A stretch of DNA of 64,000 bases from Candidatus Bathyarchaeota archaeon (GCA_026014805.1 JAOZHR010000025.1:28585-92584); one strand, 5' to 3'. Counted from the first letter of the stretch, positions 1 through 8,365 are shown. A program made the numbers and translations. Notes: generated by a model not told the origin, from the letters alone.

Positions 1-876
1 CCCTTCAGTTGGAGGCGGCTCAGAAACTATTCCCATCTGATATTTTGTATAGCCATTTTTGGAAGCCCATTCCATAATTTTCCAATGCATTACATCGTTT
101 GGTCTCACTTTCCACCCTCCTCTAAATGAACCCGCTGCCAACGCGTAAACAGTTTTCCCATGAATTACTGTGAAGACTCCAGAAACGTCCTCACCCTTCC
201 AGCGCGCCAAAAAAACCCTTGATAGCTTTGGATCATATATTTTCCAGACAGCCTCAAACCACGAAAGAGGATAACTTGAAAAACCTCCCCTTTTTTCGGC
301 GGCTTCAAGCATCGAATAAAAAGTCAGCAGATCTTCATGGTTGCGTGATTGAATGACTTCAACTCCTTCCTTTCTGGCTTTTTTTATATTTCTCCTCTTA
401 TTGTGAGTAATGCTCCTCCAGAGCTCATCTGTCCCTTTTTCAAGATTCACAACGTACTCGTTAGATCTACCAACTGAAGTGTAGCCCATTCTATGAAATA
501 CTTCCTGCAGTTGCCAAGCCTCAGACACTGATACATGTGCATGGATTATACGGTTTCTTTTTCCATAGCCCTCAAGTTCTTTCAAGAGAGCTTCAACAAA
601 CTGCAAACCTTTCTCGCTTTTCGTGTCTACTATTGGTCCATGCATTACTCCAAGGTTCATACCAAACCCGAAATAGCGTGAATAAGTTCCTTGAACTGTT
701 CCAACAATTTTCCCATTACATGAAACCGCTAGCCTAACAGCTTTCGACCTTGGAAATGCTATTTCAGCTATTTCGCCATACTCAAAACACTGTTCAAAGT
801 TTCCTTCGTGAAACCTGTTTAAGAAGGATTGCCACATTTCAGCCGGCGGATTTTCAATAACCGAATATTCAAGCAT
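1..876 (-). CDS. FemAB/GNAT-family aminoacyltransferase-like protein, partial at left edge
   Basis: The minus strand is open from ATG at 876 to the window edge (about 292 residues, C-terminus missing). The central stretch LWRSITHNKRRNIKKARKEG is the typical basic linker of FemAB-like and Acetyltransf_6 enzymes, which join two GNAT folds and transfer an aminoacyl or acyl group to an amine. A second GNAT half follows, with the segment VSGVFTVIHGKTVYALAAG. GGAG lies about 10 nt upstream of the ATG. The next gene upstream (913-2031) is a related enzyme in the same direction, so the two probably share a transcript. The acceptor substrate cannot be read from sequence; archaea lack the murein that bacterial FemX modifies, so a cell-surface or small-molecule substrate is only a guess. 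Confidence 0.75.
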   Translation of the reverse strand, partial: MLEYSVIENPPAEMWQSFLNRFHEGNFEQCFEYGEIAEIAFPRSKAVRLAVSCNGKIVGTVQGTYSRYFGFGMNLGVMHGPIVDTKSEKGLQFVEALLKELEGYGKRNRIIHAHVSVSEAWQLQEVFHRMGYTSVGRSNEYVVNLEKGTDELWRSITHNKRRNIKKARKEGVEVIQSRNHEDLLTFYSMLEAAEKRGGFSSYPLSWFEAVWKIYDPKLSRVFLARWKGEDVSGVFTVIHGKTVYALAAGSFRGGWKVRPNDVMHWKIMEWASKNGYTKYQMGIVSEPPPTEG

Positions 877-912
877 AAGGAGACAGCTCCTCCAAAGTTC
901 GAATAAGTTGAG

Positions 913-2031
913 TTAACTTTGTTTGATGGTTAAGTGTCCCCCGAGTTTGCTAATGAGAAACCGTGAAGAACTGTTTTGCATAGCCCAAGCATACATTTTC
1001 GCAAACCAACCTTTACAAACCATTCTCACAACAAAGCTTTTTCTAACTCCTGTAGCCCAATCCGCCTTGTAAGGTTCAAAATCCCTAGTCAAATCGTACT
1101 CTCCAAAACCATTCTTAATGCAATACTCAACAACATGCATTTTCAACAGATTTCCAACTCCATAACGCTCAAATTCAGGGTCAAACCCCGTTAAATACCC
1201 ATATTTCTTCCCATTATAATCAAAAGAGTAAATAGCTGCTACGGGTTCACCGTTTGCAGTCAAGAAATGCAGACCCAGCCAACCTTTCTTGTCTAAGATG
1301 TCAGCCAATTCGAGATGAAAATTACGGAACGCTTCAGAGACAAATGCACCTAGCTCCCCCTTTGCCCTCCACCTTTTCTGGTGTAATTCAAAAAATACCT
1401 CCATAGCCTCTTTAACCGAATCGAAATCACGTTGGGTTTTAACCTCAACCTCATATTCCCTTTCAAGTTTTCGCATTCTTTTGCGCAGATTCTTTTTCAT
1501 GTTTCGGCTTAGGCGATTTGTAAAAATTTTGACGGAGTTTGGTAAATTAATGTAAGGACACAGAGTGCTTAATCTTAACTCTAAGTTTGAAGCTTCATTG
1601 TTGCACAATAGTTGTAGAGCAATGGCAGAAGTGCTTCCATCCCGGATCTCTCTTAACTCAAGCAAATTCCAATCGGAAAACTTCATTAAACGGTCTAGAA
1701 AAAGCTTCAGACACTCGCCCGGTTTCTTGAAAAGAATAAAGTTGTTGTAATCAGAGTGGGGAGTTCCAATAAATTCTATCTTATGAAGCTTACCTAAACG
1801 TAAAAAACTATATTCCGAAAGCATGAGTGGAGCGATGCCAAATATTTCATCTTTCTCTTGTGCAGTTAATATTCTTAGGGTTCTTCCTTTCCCGAAGTGT
1901 TTCCACCAACACCATAGCCACTCCCAAGTTGAAAAAACGTCGTTATCCTTTGACTTCTGCAAAACCTGGTTCCAAACGCCTGCTAAACCCTCGAACTCGC
2001 TGAAATCGTTCAGTTCATCCACTTTAAGCAT
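913..2031 (-). CDS. GNAT-superfamily (Acetyltransf_6 / CelD-like) acyltransferase
   Basis: This is a 372-residue soluble protein. The N-terminal half carries a degenerate GNAT domain (EWLWCWWKHFG at about residues 42-52). A basic helical linker, RNMKKNLRKRMRKLEREYEV, follows, then a second GNAT domain containing EPVAAIYSFDYNGKKYGYLTGFDPEFERYGVG with the usual acceptor-side pattern. This is the architecture of FemAB-like and BioF2-like enzymes. It ends 37 bases before the next gene (1-876), a paralogous family member, and starts 21 bases after the PLP enzyme at 2052-3398, so an operon is likely. I infer acylation or aminoacylation of a surface polymer or amino compound; no substrate is identifiable. 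Confidence 0.7.
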   Translation of the reverse strand: MLKVDELNDFSEFEGLAGVWNQVLQKSKDNDVFSTWEWLWCWWKHFGKGRTLRILTAQEKDEIFGIAPLMLSEYSFLRLGKLHKIEFIGTPHSDYNNFILFKKPGECLKLFLDRLMKFSDWNLLELREIRDGSTSAIALQLLCNNEASNLELRLSTLCPYINLPNSVKIFTNRLSRNMKKNLRKRMRKLEREYEVEVKTQRDFDSVKEAMEVFFELHQKRWRAKGELGAFVSEAFRNFHLELADILDKKGWLGLHFLTANGEPVAAIYSFDYNGKKYGYLTGFDPEFERYGVGNLLKMHVVEYCIKNGFGEYDLTRDFEPYKADWATGVRKSFVVRMVCKGWFAKMYAWAMQNSSSRFLISKLGGHLTIKQS

Positions 2032-2051
2032 CGTTAGTCACGCATGCCGCA

Positions 2052-3398
2052 TTATGGAAGTTTATCTTTTCTCGAAACGTCTTCAAAAGTTTCCTTTTCC
2101 CGGATGACCTTTACTTGTCCCTGAGAGTTGATTAAAACAGCTGTTGGCCGTGGATAAAGGAACTGTGTGGAACTGGAAAGCGAGTATGCTCCGCAGTAGA
2201 GGACAGCAATTATGTCATCTTCTTTGACTCGTGGAACGGACATTTTGATTGCAATGAAGTCTTTTGGATAGAGCAAAGGCCCAACAATATTAACCAATTC
2301 TTTGTTGGATGCTACGGCTCTGTTGGCAATTAATGTTGTGCGGCGATCATATATTAGTGGGAGTATATTCGTTCCACCATTCACCACTATCCATTTGTAG
2401 CCTCCAGCCATTTTTGTATGGTCAATGCTCAAAAGTAACATACCTGAAGGCCCAGCGATGAAACGTCCGGGCTCCGTAATCAAAGTAGGTTCAGATAAAT
2501 TACCAAGATTTTGCCTTACGTTTTCGGCAATTGATTTTGCAACAGATTCTATGCTAGAAATGTTTTTTCTCTTGTCCAATGAAGATTTAAAGCCCAACTT
2601 CTGCTTGACAAAATCCAGCATGAGAGGAAAGTCGCCCGTAGAACCAGATACACCAGGGTCGAACCCACCGCCAACATTGAGATATTTTATTTCGAACCCG
2701 AATTTTTCGTTTGCTTCCTTCATAAATGGTAGAAGCACTTTTAACGCCTTAGTATAAGGATGCATCATAAGACACTCAAGGCGTAAATTCTTCATCTTCC
2801 TCAAATACTCAAAGGCCTTGTGAACGTCTTCAAGTGAAAAACCGAATCTGCAACGTGGATAACAATAACCAGCTTCAATAAGGTTGTTCGGGTGCAAACT
2901 TTTGAAGAAGCTAGGTGGTTTAAAGGGGTTCACTCTCAAGCCTATAGCTTGTTCTAATCCCATTTCCCCAGCAACACTATTCAGCTTTTCCATTTCTGAA
3001 AAAGATTCCACATTAACCAGCAAAACTTTCTCTTCTAATGCTTTCTGCAAGCCTGTCTTAGGCTTGAAAGGTCCGTCATAAATTATCTTATTGCCATTAA
3101 AGCCAGATTTCAACGCCACGAAGAGGTCCAACTCAGAAGCGACTTCTGCATATGCTCCTATTTTCCTGAGCGTCCTACAAATAGCCAAGTTGTTATTGGT
3201 CTTTATCGAATAACAAACCATAATTTTAGGGTAAACGCTTTCAAATGCTCGGCGAAACCTCTCAAAATCTTCCACAAGACTAACTTCGTCAAAGACGAAA
3301 AGAGGAGTCCCATATTTACCACAGAGATCAACCAGATCTACCCCGTGAAGGGTTAGGTGATTATCCTCCCCTGTGCTTAAATGATCCTTGATAACCAA
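2052..3398 (-). CDS. Fold-III PLP-dependent decarboxylase homologue (LysA/ODC superfamily), divergent active site
   Basis: The protein has 448 residues. It has an alanine-racemase-like barrel: the PLP lysine is in VCYSIKTNNN (about K66), the Gly-rich phosphate loop is NVGGGFDPG, and EPGRFIAG is the conserved PLP motif. The C-terminal beta domain has GAYSLSSSTQFLYPRPTAVL, matching the GAYG...RPRP segment of diaminopimelate decarboxylases. However the CESxD motif, whose Cys protonates the product in LysA and ODC, is replaced by LLYPKD, and the HIGSQ loop reads MMHPYTK. PLP binding therefore looks intact but normal decarboxylation chemistry is doubtful. It lies between a methyltransferase and two FemAB-like enzymes on the same strand, which suggests a modified amino-acid pathway rather than lysine synthesis. 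Confidence 0.75.
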   Translation of the reverse strand: MVIKDHLSTGEDNHLTLHGVDLVDLCGKYGTPLFVFDEVSLVEDFERFRRAFESVYPKIMVCYSIKTNNNLAICRTLRKIGAYAEVASELDLFVALKSGFNGNKIIYDGPFKPKTGLQKALEEKVLLVNVESFSEMEKLNSVAGEMGLEQAIGLRVNPFKPPSFFKSLHPNNLIEAGYCYPRCRFGFSLEDVHKAFEYLRKMKNLRLECLMMHPYTKALKVLLPFMKEANEKFGFEIKYLNVGGGFDPGVSGSTGDFPLMLDFVKQKLGFKSSLDKRKNISSIESVAKSIAENVRQNLGNLSEPTLITEPGRFIAGPSGMLLLSIDHTKMAGGYKWIVVNGGTNILPLIYDRRTTLIANRAVASNKELVNIVGPLLYPKDFIAIKMSVPRVKEDDIIAVLYCGAYSLSSSTQFLYPRPTAVLINSQGQVKVIREKETFEDVSRKDKLP

Positions 3399-3418
3399 AC
3401 TTTCACATCCTTAACCAA

Positions 3419-4294
3419 CTACATCTGCTTTTCGAGTTTTCTTGCAATAACACTTACATACCTACCAAACTTTCTAGACAGTGGAATTTTTTCGATAACA
3501 AAGTTGCTTTTCGTCAACAATTGCTGCAGCAAACCCCTATCAGAATCAGGATAAATCCAATGATAAGAATAAGCAAAGATTGGCTTAAACGATCTATAAC
3601 GCAAAAACTCAGCCAACTGCCCCACATGAAAACCCGTTGAGTAATGTACATCAACCTTGGCATAGTCGAGCCCATCAACAACGACATTAGGCTCACGATA
3701 AAGCTCAGACCTAAAAAGCGGTAACCGTCGTAAAACCTTCACAAATTTTTGAACTATCATATGGTCAAAAAAATCAAAGAAACGTCTTAACCGTTGAAAA
3801 TTAGGTTCACGAGTTACGTACAAGAAACCGCCTTCCTTTAGAACACGCGATATCTCTGTCATCGAATTGAAAGGTTTGGGCAAATGATGCAAGACAGAGG
3901 AAACAGAAACTAAATCGGCGATTTCGCTTTTTAAAGGCAAATGTTCCGCGTCGCAACGTACCAGATTCAGTGACTTAAAGTGGCCATGTCTTTTCCAAGC
4001 AACTTCAAGCATTCGTCTCGAAATGTCCATGGCAACAAGGGTCGTGTAAAGCGGTAATTCAAAACTGGTGACAAACCCTGTTCCACAGCCAACATCAACA
4101 CACAGATCCCTAACATCCGAATTTTCAGCTATAAATGCAATACTTTTCAAAACCTTAGATCTCTCATAAATGCTTGAACCTTCAGGATGTGCATGTTCAA
4201 AAATTTCCGCTTCAACATCATGATGGCGAACGTTGGCTTTTTTCACTTCCACATCGTCAACACAATTTTTGTCCTTCAAGATTTTAACCAGCAA
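3419..4294 (-). CDS. Class I SAM-dependent methyltransferase
   Basis: This 291-residue protein has a canonical Rossmann methyltransferase core. Motif I is LCVDVGCGTGFVTSF (about residues 67-81), an acidic ribose-binding position falls in TLVAMDIS, the adenine-contacting D is in RCDAEHLPL, and motif post II is VSVSSVLHHLP. This is the Methyltransf_11 pattern. An extra C-terminal part (about residues 170-291) with aromatic residues may form a substrate lid. It ends with TAG 20 bases before the PLP enzyme and starts 27 bases after the HisC-like gene, all on the minus strand. The methyl acceptor is unknown. Confidence 0.8.
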   Translation of the reverse strand: MLVKILKDKNCVDDVEVKKANVRHHDVEAEIFEHAHPEGSSIYERSKVLKSIAFIAENSDVRDLCVDVGCGTGFVTSFELPLYTTLVAMDISRRMLEVAWKRHGHFKSLNLVRCDAEHLPLKSEIADLVSVSSVLHHLPKPFNSMTEISRVLKEGGFLYVTREPNFQRLRRFFDFFDHMIVQKFVKVLRRLPLFRSELYREPNVVVDGLDYAKVDVHYSTGFHVGQLAEFLRYRSFKPIFAYSYHWIYPDSDRGLLQQLLTKSNFVIEKIPLSRKFGRYVSVIARKLEKQM

Positions 4295-4321
4295 ATCTCA
4301 GAAATAAGCGGCGCATCCAAT

Positions 4322-5458
4322 CTAACTTGCCATGTCCAAAATTTCTGATAATGTCTTCAAGAATCGGTCATTCATACCCGGAAGCCCAACAGTTACTCTT
4401 AGGCAATGGCCGATTACTGGCAAATTGCCGAGATTCTTGACTATTATGCCCTTTTTAAGCAACTCAGAATAGATTCGTTCTGCACCTTTCATAGGCTTAA
4501 ACGTGACAAAATTAGTTTTCGACTCAAACACCTCTATTCCATCTATGGCTCTAAAACCTTCAACCAGCCTTTCCCGTTCTTCCTTAACCTTACCTGCAGA
4601 AGCTTCAATGACATCCACGCAACTCAGCATTTTTGAAACAAATTTCGCTGTAAACGTATTCACAGTATATGGCATAACTTCCGAGAGAAACGAAGCTAAA
4701 TCTTCATTAGACACAGCGTATCCAAACCTTAATCCAGCAAGCGCGAAAGCCTTCGAAAACGTCCTCAAAACCACTATGTTATCCTTAGACACGGCTGACG
4801 AAGCCGCAGAATAATCCGCAAACTCTGCATAAGCCTCATCCAACACGATTAGCGATGAACAACCATCAGCAACAGCCTCTACCTGGTCCCATTCAAACTG
4901 GTTTGCAGTAGGATTGTTAGGAGAACAAATGAAAACAAGCCTCGTCCTTGAATTCACCTTATCAAGTATCGCCTCCACATCTAAAGAAAGATCAGCCTTA
5001 AGAGGAACAGCAAAAAGAGTTGCACCCTTTAACTTCACCCTCTTCTCATATATGAAAAAGCTCGGAACAGCTACAACCGCATTATCTCCCTTTTCCAAAA
5101 ACAAATGAGCAATAAGATCAATGAGTTGCTCACTTCCACTGCTCACTGTTATGCATTCAGGCTTTACTCCCAAATATTCTCCTAACGCCTCTTTAACCCC
5201 GACAATAACCCGCGAATCATAAAGCCTCAAATCAATTTCTTTGAGAACCTCTGAAGCAATTCCATGTAAGAAATCGTTGTCAACGAAGAAATTTTCGTTC
5301 GAGTCAAGTTTTAAAACCTCAGAAACATCCATCTTAAGTTCATCAGCCAACTCCTCCACCTTAGGAGACGCCCCAACATATTTCAGAAGCGAACCGTCGA
5401 AAGAACGGGCAACTCCAAGTTTTTTCTCCAGCCAATCAAGATTTCCTTTAGTTCTCAT
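4322..5458 (-). CDS. hisC: Histidinol-phosphate aminotransferase family (HisC-like)
   Basis: This is a class I/II fold-I PLP aminotransferase. LDSNENFF is the HisC substrate-binding motif, SSGSEQLIDL the PLP phosphate region, CSPNNPT the conserved Asn-Pro motif, LDEAYAEF holds the PLP-contacting Asp and Tyr, and TFSKAFALAGLRFGYA carries the Schiff-base Lys. The enzyme normally converts imidazole-acetol phosphate and glutamate to histidinol phosphate. I chose the ATG at 5458 because GGAGAG lies 8 nt upstream; an in-frame ATG at 5482 would add eight residues but has no ribosome-binding site. No other his genes are visible, and the following genes (methyltransferase, PLP decarboxylase-like, FemAB-like) raise the possibility that it acts in the same unknown pathway. 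Confidence 0.82.
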   Translation of the reverse strand: MRTKGNLDWLEKKLGVARSFDGSLLKYVGASPKVEELADELKMDVSEVLKLDSNENFFVDNDFLHGIASEVLKEIDLRLYDSRVIVGVKEALGEYLGVKPECITVSSGSEQLIDLIAHLFLEKGDNAVVAVPSFFIYEKRVKLKGATLFAVPLKADLSLDVEAILDKVNSRTRLVFICSPNNPTANQFEWDQVEAVADGCSSLIVLDEAYAEFADYSAASSAVSKDNIVVLRTFSKAFALAGLRFGYAVSNEDLASFLSEVMPYTVNTFTAKFVSKMLSCVDVIEASAGKVKEERERLVEGFRAIDGIEVFESKTNFVTFKPMKGAERIYSELLKKGIIVKNLGNLPVIGHCLRVTVGLPGMNDRFLKTLSEILDMAS

Positions 5459-5498
5459 AGCTTCAACTCTCCAAGACACCATTATTCATAAGACTCAA

Positions 5499-5569
5499 GC
5501 TGGGGGTCGGATTTGAACCAACGTGAACGGCTCTGCAAGCCGCTGCCTAGGCTCCTCAGCCACCCCGGC
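5499..5569 (-). tRNA. tRNA-Cys (anticodon GCA)
   Basis: The minus strand folds as a cloverleaf of 71 nt: acceptor GCCGGGG against CCCCAGC, anticodon stem GCGGC/GCCGT with loop TTGCAGA (anticodon GCA), and T arm GTTGG-TTCAAAT-CCGAC. The third acceptor pair is a C-A mismatch. CCA is not encoded, as is usual in archaea. It lies 41 bases upstream of hisC on the same strand and may be co-transcribed. Confidence 0.92.
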
Positions 5570-5770
5570 ACTCTTCTAGAACATCCAAGACGTGGCATCG
5601 AAATTCTACAAAGCATTTATTATGCCTAAAAACCGTCACAACAAAAAGCAACAAAAAGCAACTAAAAACAACTAAAAACAACCAAAAGTCACCAATTTCA
5701 ACCACACAAACCACAACATGGTCTCTCTCCATCCATAAAGAGGGAAAACAACGCAAACAACCTAACAACA

Positions 5771-6385
5771 CTAGGAACCAGTCATGTTCAGCCGCAAACT
5801 AACGAAACGCTCATGATACTGAAAGTTGCCAATTGCCCTGTCATAGATCCAAAGTTCAAAAAACAAGAAGCCACGAAACTCATTATTCGTCGAATTCCAA
5901 GCTATTGCGTAGCCCCTCATATCCAACGTAACATCGTTTAACATCAAACCATAAAACGCAATCCGCGAAAGCGTTTCATTATACCCATAATCAAAAGAAA
6001 ACGTCAAAGGCAACTCCCAAACACCTTCATCCTCAACAAAAGCAGTAATGTTGAAAAGCGCTGGCAAACTGCTCGGAGTGCGATTACCAACTGGTCCAAA
6101 ACTTGTTGGAGCTAACTGCGTTTGATTGCGAAACTTCACCGCAACCTTATAGTACGCAGCATACCCTAAACGATTCCCTATCCCCAAGAAAACATTATAC
6201 TCCTCGCTAACTGTCACGTTGAAAGGATAATCCTCAGCTCTATTATTAGAGTCCAGAAGCCAAAGCTCAGTAAAGAACTCAGTACGCGGAAGAACCAACA
6301 ATCTGCTAAGTGCAGGCGAAGCTACAAGCAACACCAAAACACCAGTAACAACAACAAAAACAACCCGATGCTCCTCCAAACTCAC
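5771..6385 (-). CDS. DUF1616-like membrane-anchored protein
   Basis: About 204 residues with one N-terminal transmembrane helix (VVFVVVTGVLVLLVASPAL), then an extracytoplasmic beta-rich domain beginning FTELWLLDSNNRAEDYPFNV, the pattern of DUF1616 proteins, which are archaeal envelope proteins of unknown role. Several N-x-S/T sequons fit an external location. The GTG start at 6385 gives a GTGA overlap with the preceding gene (ends 6382), so translational coupling is likely. An upstream in-frame ATG (6445) would place an unlikely Cys-rich tail before the membrane helix. The stop is TAG. Confidence 0.6.
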   Translation of the reverse strand: MSLEEHRVVFVVVTGVLVLLVASPALSRLLVLPRTEFFTELWLLDSNNRAEDYPFNVTVSEEYNVFLGIGNRLGYAAYYKVAVKFRNQTQLAPTSFGPVGNRTPSSLPALFNITAFVEDEGVWELPLTFSFDYGYNETLSRIAFYGLMLNDVTLDMRGYAIAWNSTNNEFRGFLFFELWIYDRAIGNFQYHERFVSLRLNMTGS

Positions 6386-6864
6386 GCACCAACACCCCCA
6401 CCGTACCTTTTCTTGAAAAAGTGCCAAACAACAAAACTGCCACAAACGACAGCCACCGACCCAACCACAGAACCCACAACATTAACCAAAAAACCCCAAT
6501 AATTCTCCTTTACCACAGTCTCCGTCAAAGCCTCAGCCTCAACAACAAAACCGTTCAACTTACCTTGGCTTTGACCAGCAAAATCAACTGCATTATCAAA
6601 ATCACCCCTAGCATACGACCACTCCGCCATAGACAACAACCCCCCAGCCTCCCCAAGCGTCACCAGCAAAACCGTGACATTCGCCCCAGCTCCATCTGCC
6701 TCCGCAACAGCATCATAACAAAGAACATTTTTCTCCTCAGCCGCAGCAATGGCAGCTACGGCATCAGTCTCGTTGGCCCCGAAAACGCGAAATCGAGCAC
6801 AAGAGCCAAAAACTAACAGAATAAAAGCCGCAAAAGTCAACAAAGGTTTGACACGAAACGACAT
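6382..6864 (-). CDS. Secreted, C-terminally membrane-anchored protein of unknown function
   Basis: About 160 residues. It has an N-terminal signal peptide (VKPLLTFAAFILLVFGSCA), an Ala/Val-rich acidic ectodomain, and a C-terminal transmembrane helix (about GFLVNVVGSVVGSVAVVCGSFVVW) followed by a basic KKRYGG tail. The ectodomain (residues about 30-120) is predicted mostly helical. I recognise no family. An alternative ATG at 6879 overlaps the upstream regulator gene. It overlaps the DUF1616 gene by 4 nt, and the winged-helix gene at 6869 sits immediately before it, so the three form one operon, likely an envelope module with its own regulator. Confidence 0.55.
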   Translation of the reverse strand: MSFRVKPLLTFAAFILLVFGSCARFRVFGANETDAVAAIAAAEEKNVLCYDAVAEADGAGANVTVLLVTLGEAGGLLSMAEWSYARGDFDNAVDFAGQSQGKLNGFVVEAEALTETVVKENYWGFLVNVVGSVVGSVAVVCGSFVVWHFFKKRYGGGVGA

Positions 6865-6868
6865 TACT

Positions 6869-7234
6869 TTATGCAACATCCAAACCTTTTCTTGACAACC
6901 CTTTCACACTATTATTCCTAGCCCTCGAATTCGTGTACATCTTTTCAAGCAAAATCTTTTCTTTATCCACAGCGCTTACCTCTTTGTTCACACGCTCACG
7001 AAGCTTTTTATAATCAATAAACCTCTGCAGAAACTTTTCTCCCTTCGGAGCAACCAAATAAGCGTCGTCATGACTGACACGCACCAACCCACAATCAAGC
7101 ACTTCGTCAAGATACTTACACAATAGCTTGTAGCTAAGATTAGCCTTATACATAATATGCGTCTTCTTAGCACCTTCCCTGACTATTTCCAGAATCTCGG
7201 CTATGATCTGAAGCTTAGTTCTATACTTCGCCAA
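6869..7234 (-). CDS. Small archaeal winged-helix regulator (HTH_45-like), paralogue 1
   Basis: This 121-residue protein has the pattern RTKLQIIAEILEIVREGAKK then THIMYKANLSYKLLCKYLDEVLDCGLV and a wing ending in a Gly-Glu-Phe-Leu segment. This is the PF14947-like archaeal winged helix. A charged C-terminal helix (about residues 80-121) extends past the wing. Two close paralogues lie at 8099-8365 and 8787-9104 on the same strand. It is first in an operon with a secreted protein and a DUF1616 protein, so it may regulate them. DNA-binding targets are unknown. Confidence 0.75.
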   Translation of the reverse strand: MAKYRTKLQIIAEILEIVREGAKKTHIMYKANLSYKLLCKYLDEVLDCGLVRVSHDDAYLVAPKGEKFLQRFIDYKKLRERVNKEVSAVDKEKILLEKMYTNSRARNNSVKGLSRKGLDVA

Positions 7235-7302
7235 ACCAAACCCTCAAAAATCTAACCTAGGAAAGAAAACTCAGAAATCAAACAGACACAAAGACTATTT
7301 TA

Positions 7303-7812
7303 CTACTTAGTTCTGACGTGCAGCCAGCCTCTTCCACCCTTCTTCAACTGCAAACTCCGCATCTTACCATTCTCCACCTTATCTTCCGACCACGTTCTCT
7401 TCCGTCTCCTCATCATTCTACCCCGCCCAGCAGCCATCTCCCTACCAAACTTTCTCCAACCACCAACATAAGGAGAAGGTGTTTCTTGCTTAACCCTAAC
7501 CTCATAAGGCGTATCGTACTGCTCCAAAATCTCCTTGAAATCCAACTGTTTGTAGCATCTTGTTGCTGCAATTACAGTGCCACGATCAACAAACAACAAC
7601 TCAAAATCTTTACTAGATATTCCTTCAGCCCTAACCTTATCATCTATCCGCTCCCTCCACAAAAGCTTCCACTGCCGCCTAAGCTCCTCCACAAAACCCT
7701 TCCACTCCACAGCACCTGCTATACAATCCCTTCCTGACGGAAGCAGACAAGACTCAGTCATTACCTCACCTTTCTCCCAAACAAAGCGCCCTTCCAGAAA
7801 AGCCTCCAGCAT
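7303..7812 (-). CDS. Hypothetical protein, basic C-terminus
   Basis: About 169 residues from ATG at 7812 (an in-frame TTG lies two codons upstream). No family is recognised. The middle (residues about 35-105) is amphipathic and well mixed, with FVEELRRQWKLLWRERIDD and the strand pattern DFELLFVDRGTVIAATRCY. The last 50 residues are strongly basic (GRMMRRRKRTW), as in nucleic-acid-binding tails. A TATA-like element (TTTATAAA on the minus strand near 7845-7852) and no Shine-Dalgarno sequence suggest a leaderless or short-leader transcript. The plus strand is also open here, so coding on this strand is judged from residue composition and the promoter only. Confidence 0.5.
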   Translation of the reverse strand: MLEAFLEGRFVWEKGEVMTESCLLPSGRDCIAGAVEWKGFVEELRRQWKLLWRERIDDKVRAEGISSKDFELLFVDRGTVIAATRCYKQLDFKEILEQYDTPYEVRVKQETPSPYVGGWRKFGREMAAGRGRMMRRRKRTWSEDKVENGKMRSLQLKKGGRGWLHVRTK

Positions 7813-7867
7813 TACCAAATTTAAAATAGAACATTGAACGGCAATTTATAAACATAGTCGTACGAGT

Positions 7868-7890
7868 GTTCTAGACTAATAATATAGAAC
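7868..7890. promoter_or_regulatory. Inverted repeat upstream of the 7303-7812 gene
   Basis: GTTCTA and TAGAAC are perfect 6-bp arms separated by 11 bases. The repeat lies about 56-78 bases upstream of the ATG at 7812 and just beyond the TATA-like element, a place where an operator could sit. No regulator is assigned; short palindromes occur by chance, so this is tentative. Confidence 0.25.
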
Positions 7891-7990
7891 TAAAGTCTAT
7901 TCTTCATGGAACCTATACGTGCAAAACTCGGCCAAATATACCAAGATGCATGTGCTTACCCTAACGCTGCGATTAAAAAGGCCAAAAAAA

Positions 7991-8013
7991 GGGGGGGAGG
8001 GGAGAGGGAGGGG
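7991..8013 (+). other. G-rich tract with G-quadruplex potential
   Basis: The plus strand carries four G runs (7, 4, 3 and 4 Gs) separated by loops A, AGA and A, inside a non-coding stretch (7813-8098) of about 286 bases between two minus-strand genes. That fits the canonical four-tract quadruplex pattern with short loops and stands out in an A+T-rich genome. The rest of this gap shows only the TATA element and inverted repeat noted nearer 7812. Confidence 0.5.
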
Positions 8014-8098
8014 TAAACAAAGAAGTCTCTACTGAAAAATAAGCCCAAAAAAAGCACAGGCACAACAATAGAAAACTTAGTAGGCACGACAGAGTCGA

Positions 8099-8365
8099 TC
8101 AAATCGGCATAAACCGCTGAGCCTTACGCAACGTCCTCAACAAAACCTTACCACTTTCAGTCACTTTATACACCACAACTCCCCCAACACCATTATTCTC
8201 CTCTAGTAGCAAGCCGTTCTCAAGCATCTCAGAAAGATAACAGTTGAAACGTAGAAAATTCAAGTTGGCACGATACATAATCCTAGTCTTATTCGCTCCG
8301 TCCAGAGATTCTGTTAAGATATCAATTATAACCTCCATCCTACTTCTCCGAGTCATCGACACCAA
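8099..8365 (-). CDS. Small archaeal winged-helix regulator (HTH_45-like), paralogue 2
   Basis: This 88-residue protein is essentially one winged helix: RRSRMEVIIDILTESLDGAN, then KTRIMYRANLNFLRFNCYLSEMLENGLL and a wing ending VTESGKVLLRTLRKAQRF. The KT-x-IMY-x-ANL core is shared with the proteins at 6869-7234 and 8787-9104. It stands alone with non-coding sequence on both sides. The gene points toward the G-rich tract and the unknown gene at 7303-7812. Target unknown. Confidence 0.78.
   Translation of the reverse strand: MVSMTRRSRMEVIIDILTESLDGANKTRIMYRANLNFLRFNCYLSEMLENGLLLEENNGVGGVVVYKVTESGKVLLRTLRKAQRFMPI

Noticed and set aside
6421..6816. Plus-strand open frame opposite the secreted protein
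   Set aside because: Thr/Asn/Ser-rich shadow frame; the minus strand has a signal peptide, a transmembrane helix and coupled operon neighbours.
7318..7837. Plus-strand reading frames opposite the 7303-7812 gene
   Set aside because: Low-complexity Pro/Ser/Leu-rich translations with no start signal; they look like the antisense of the minus-strand gene.
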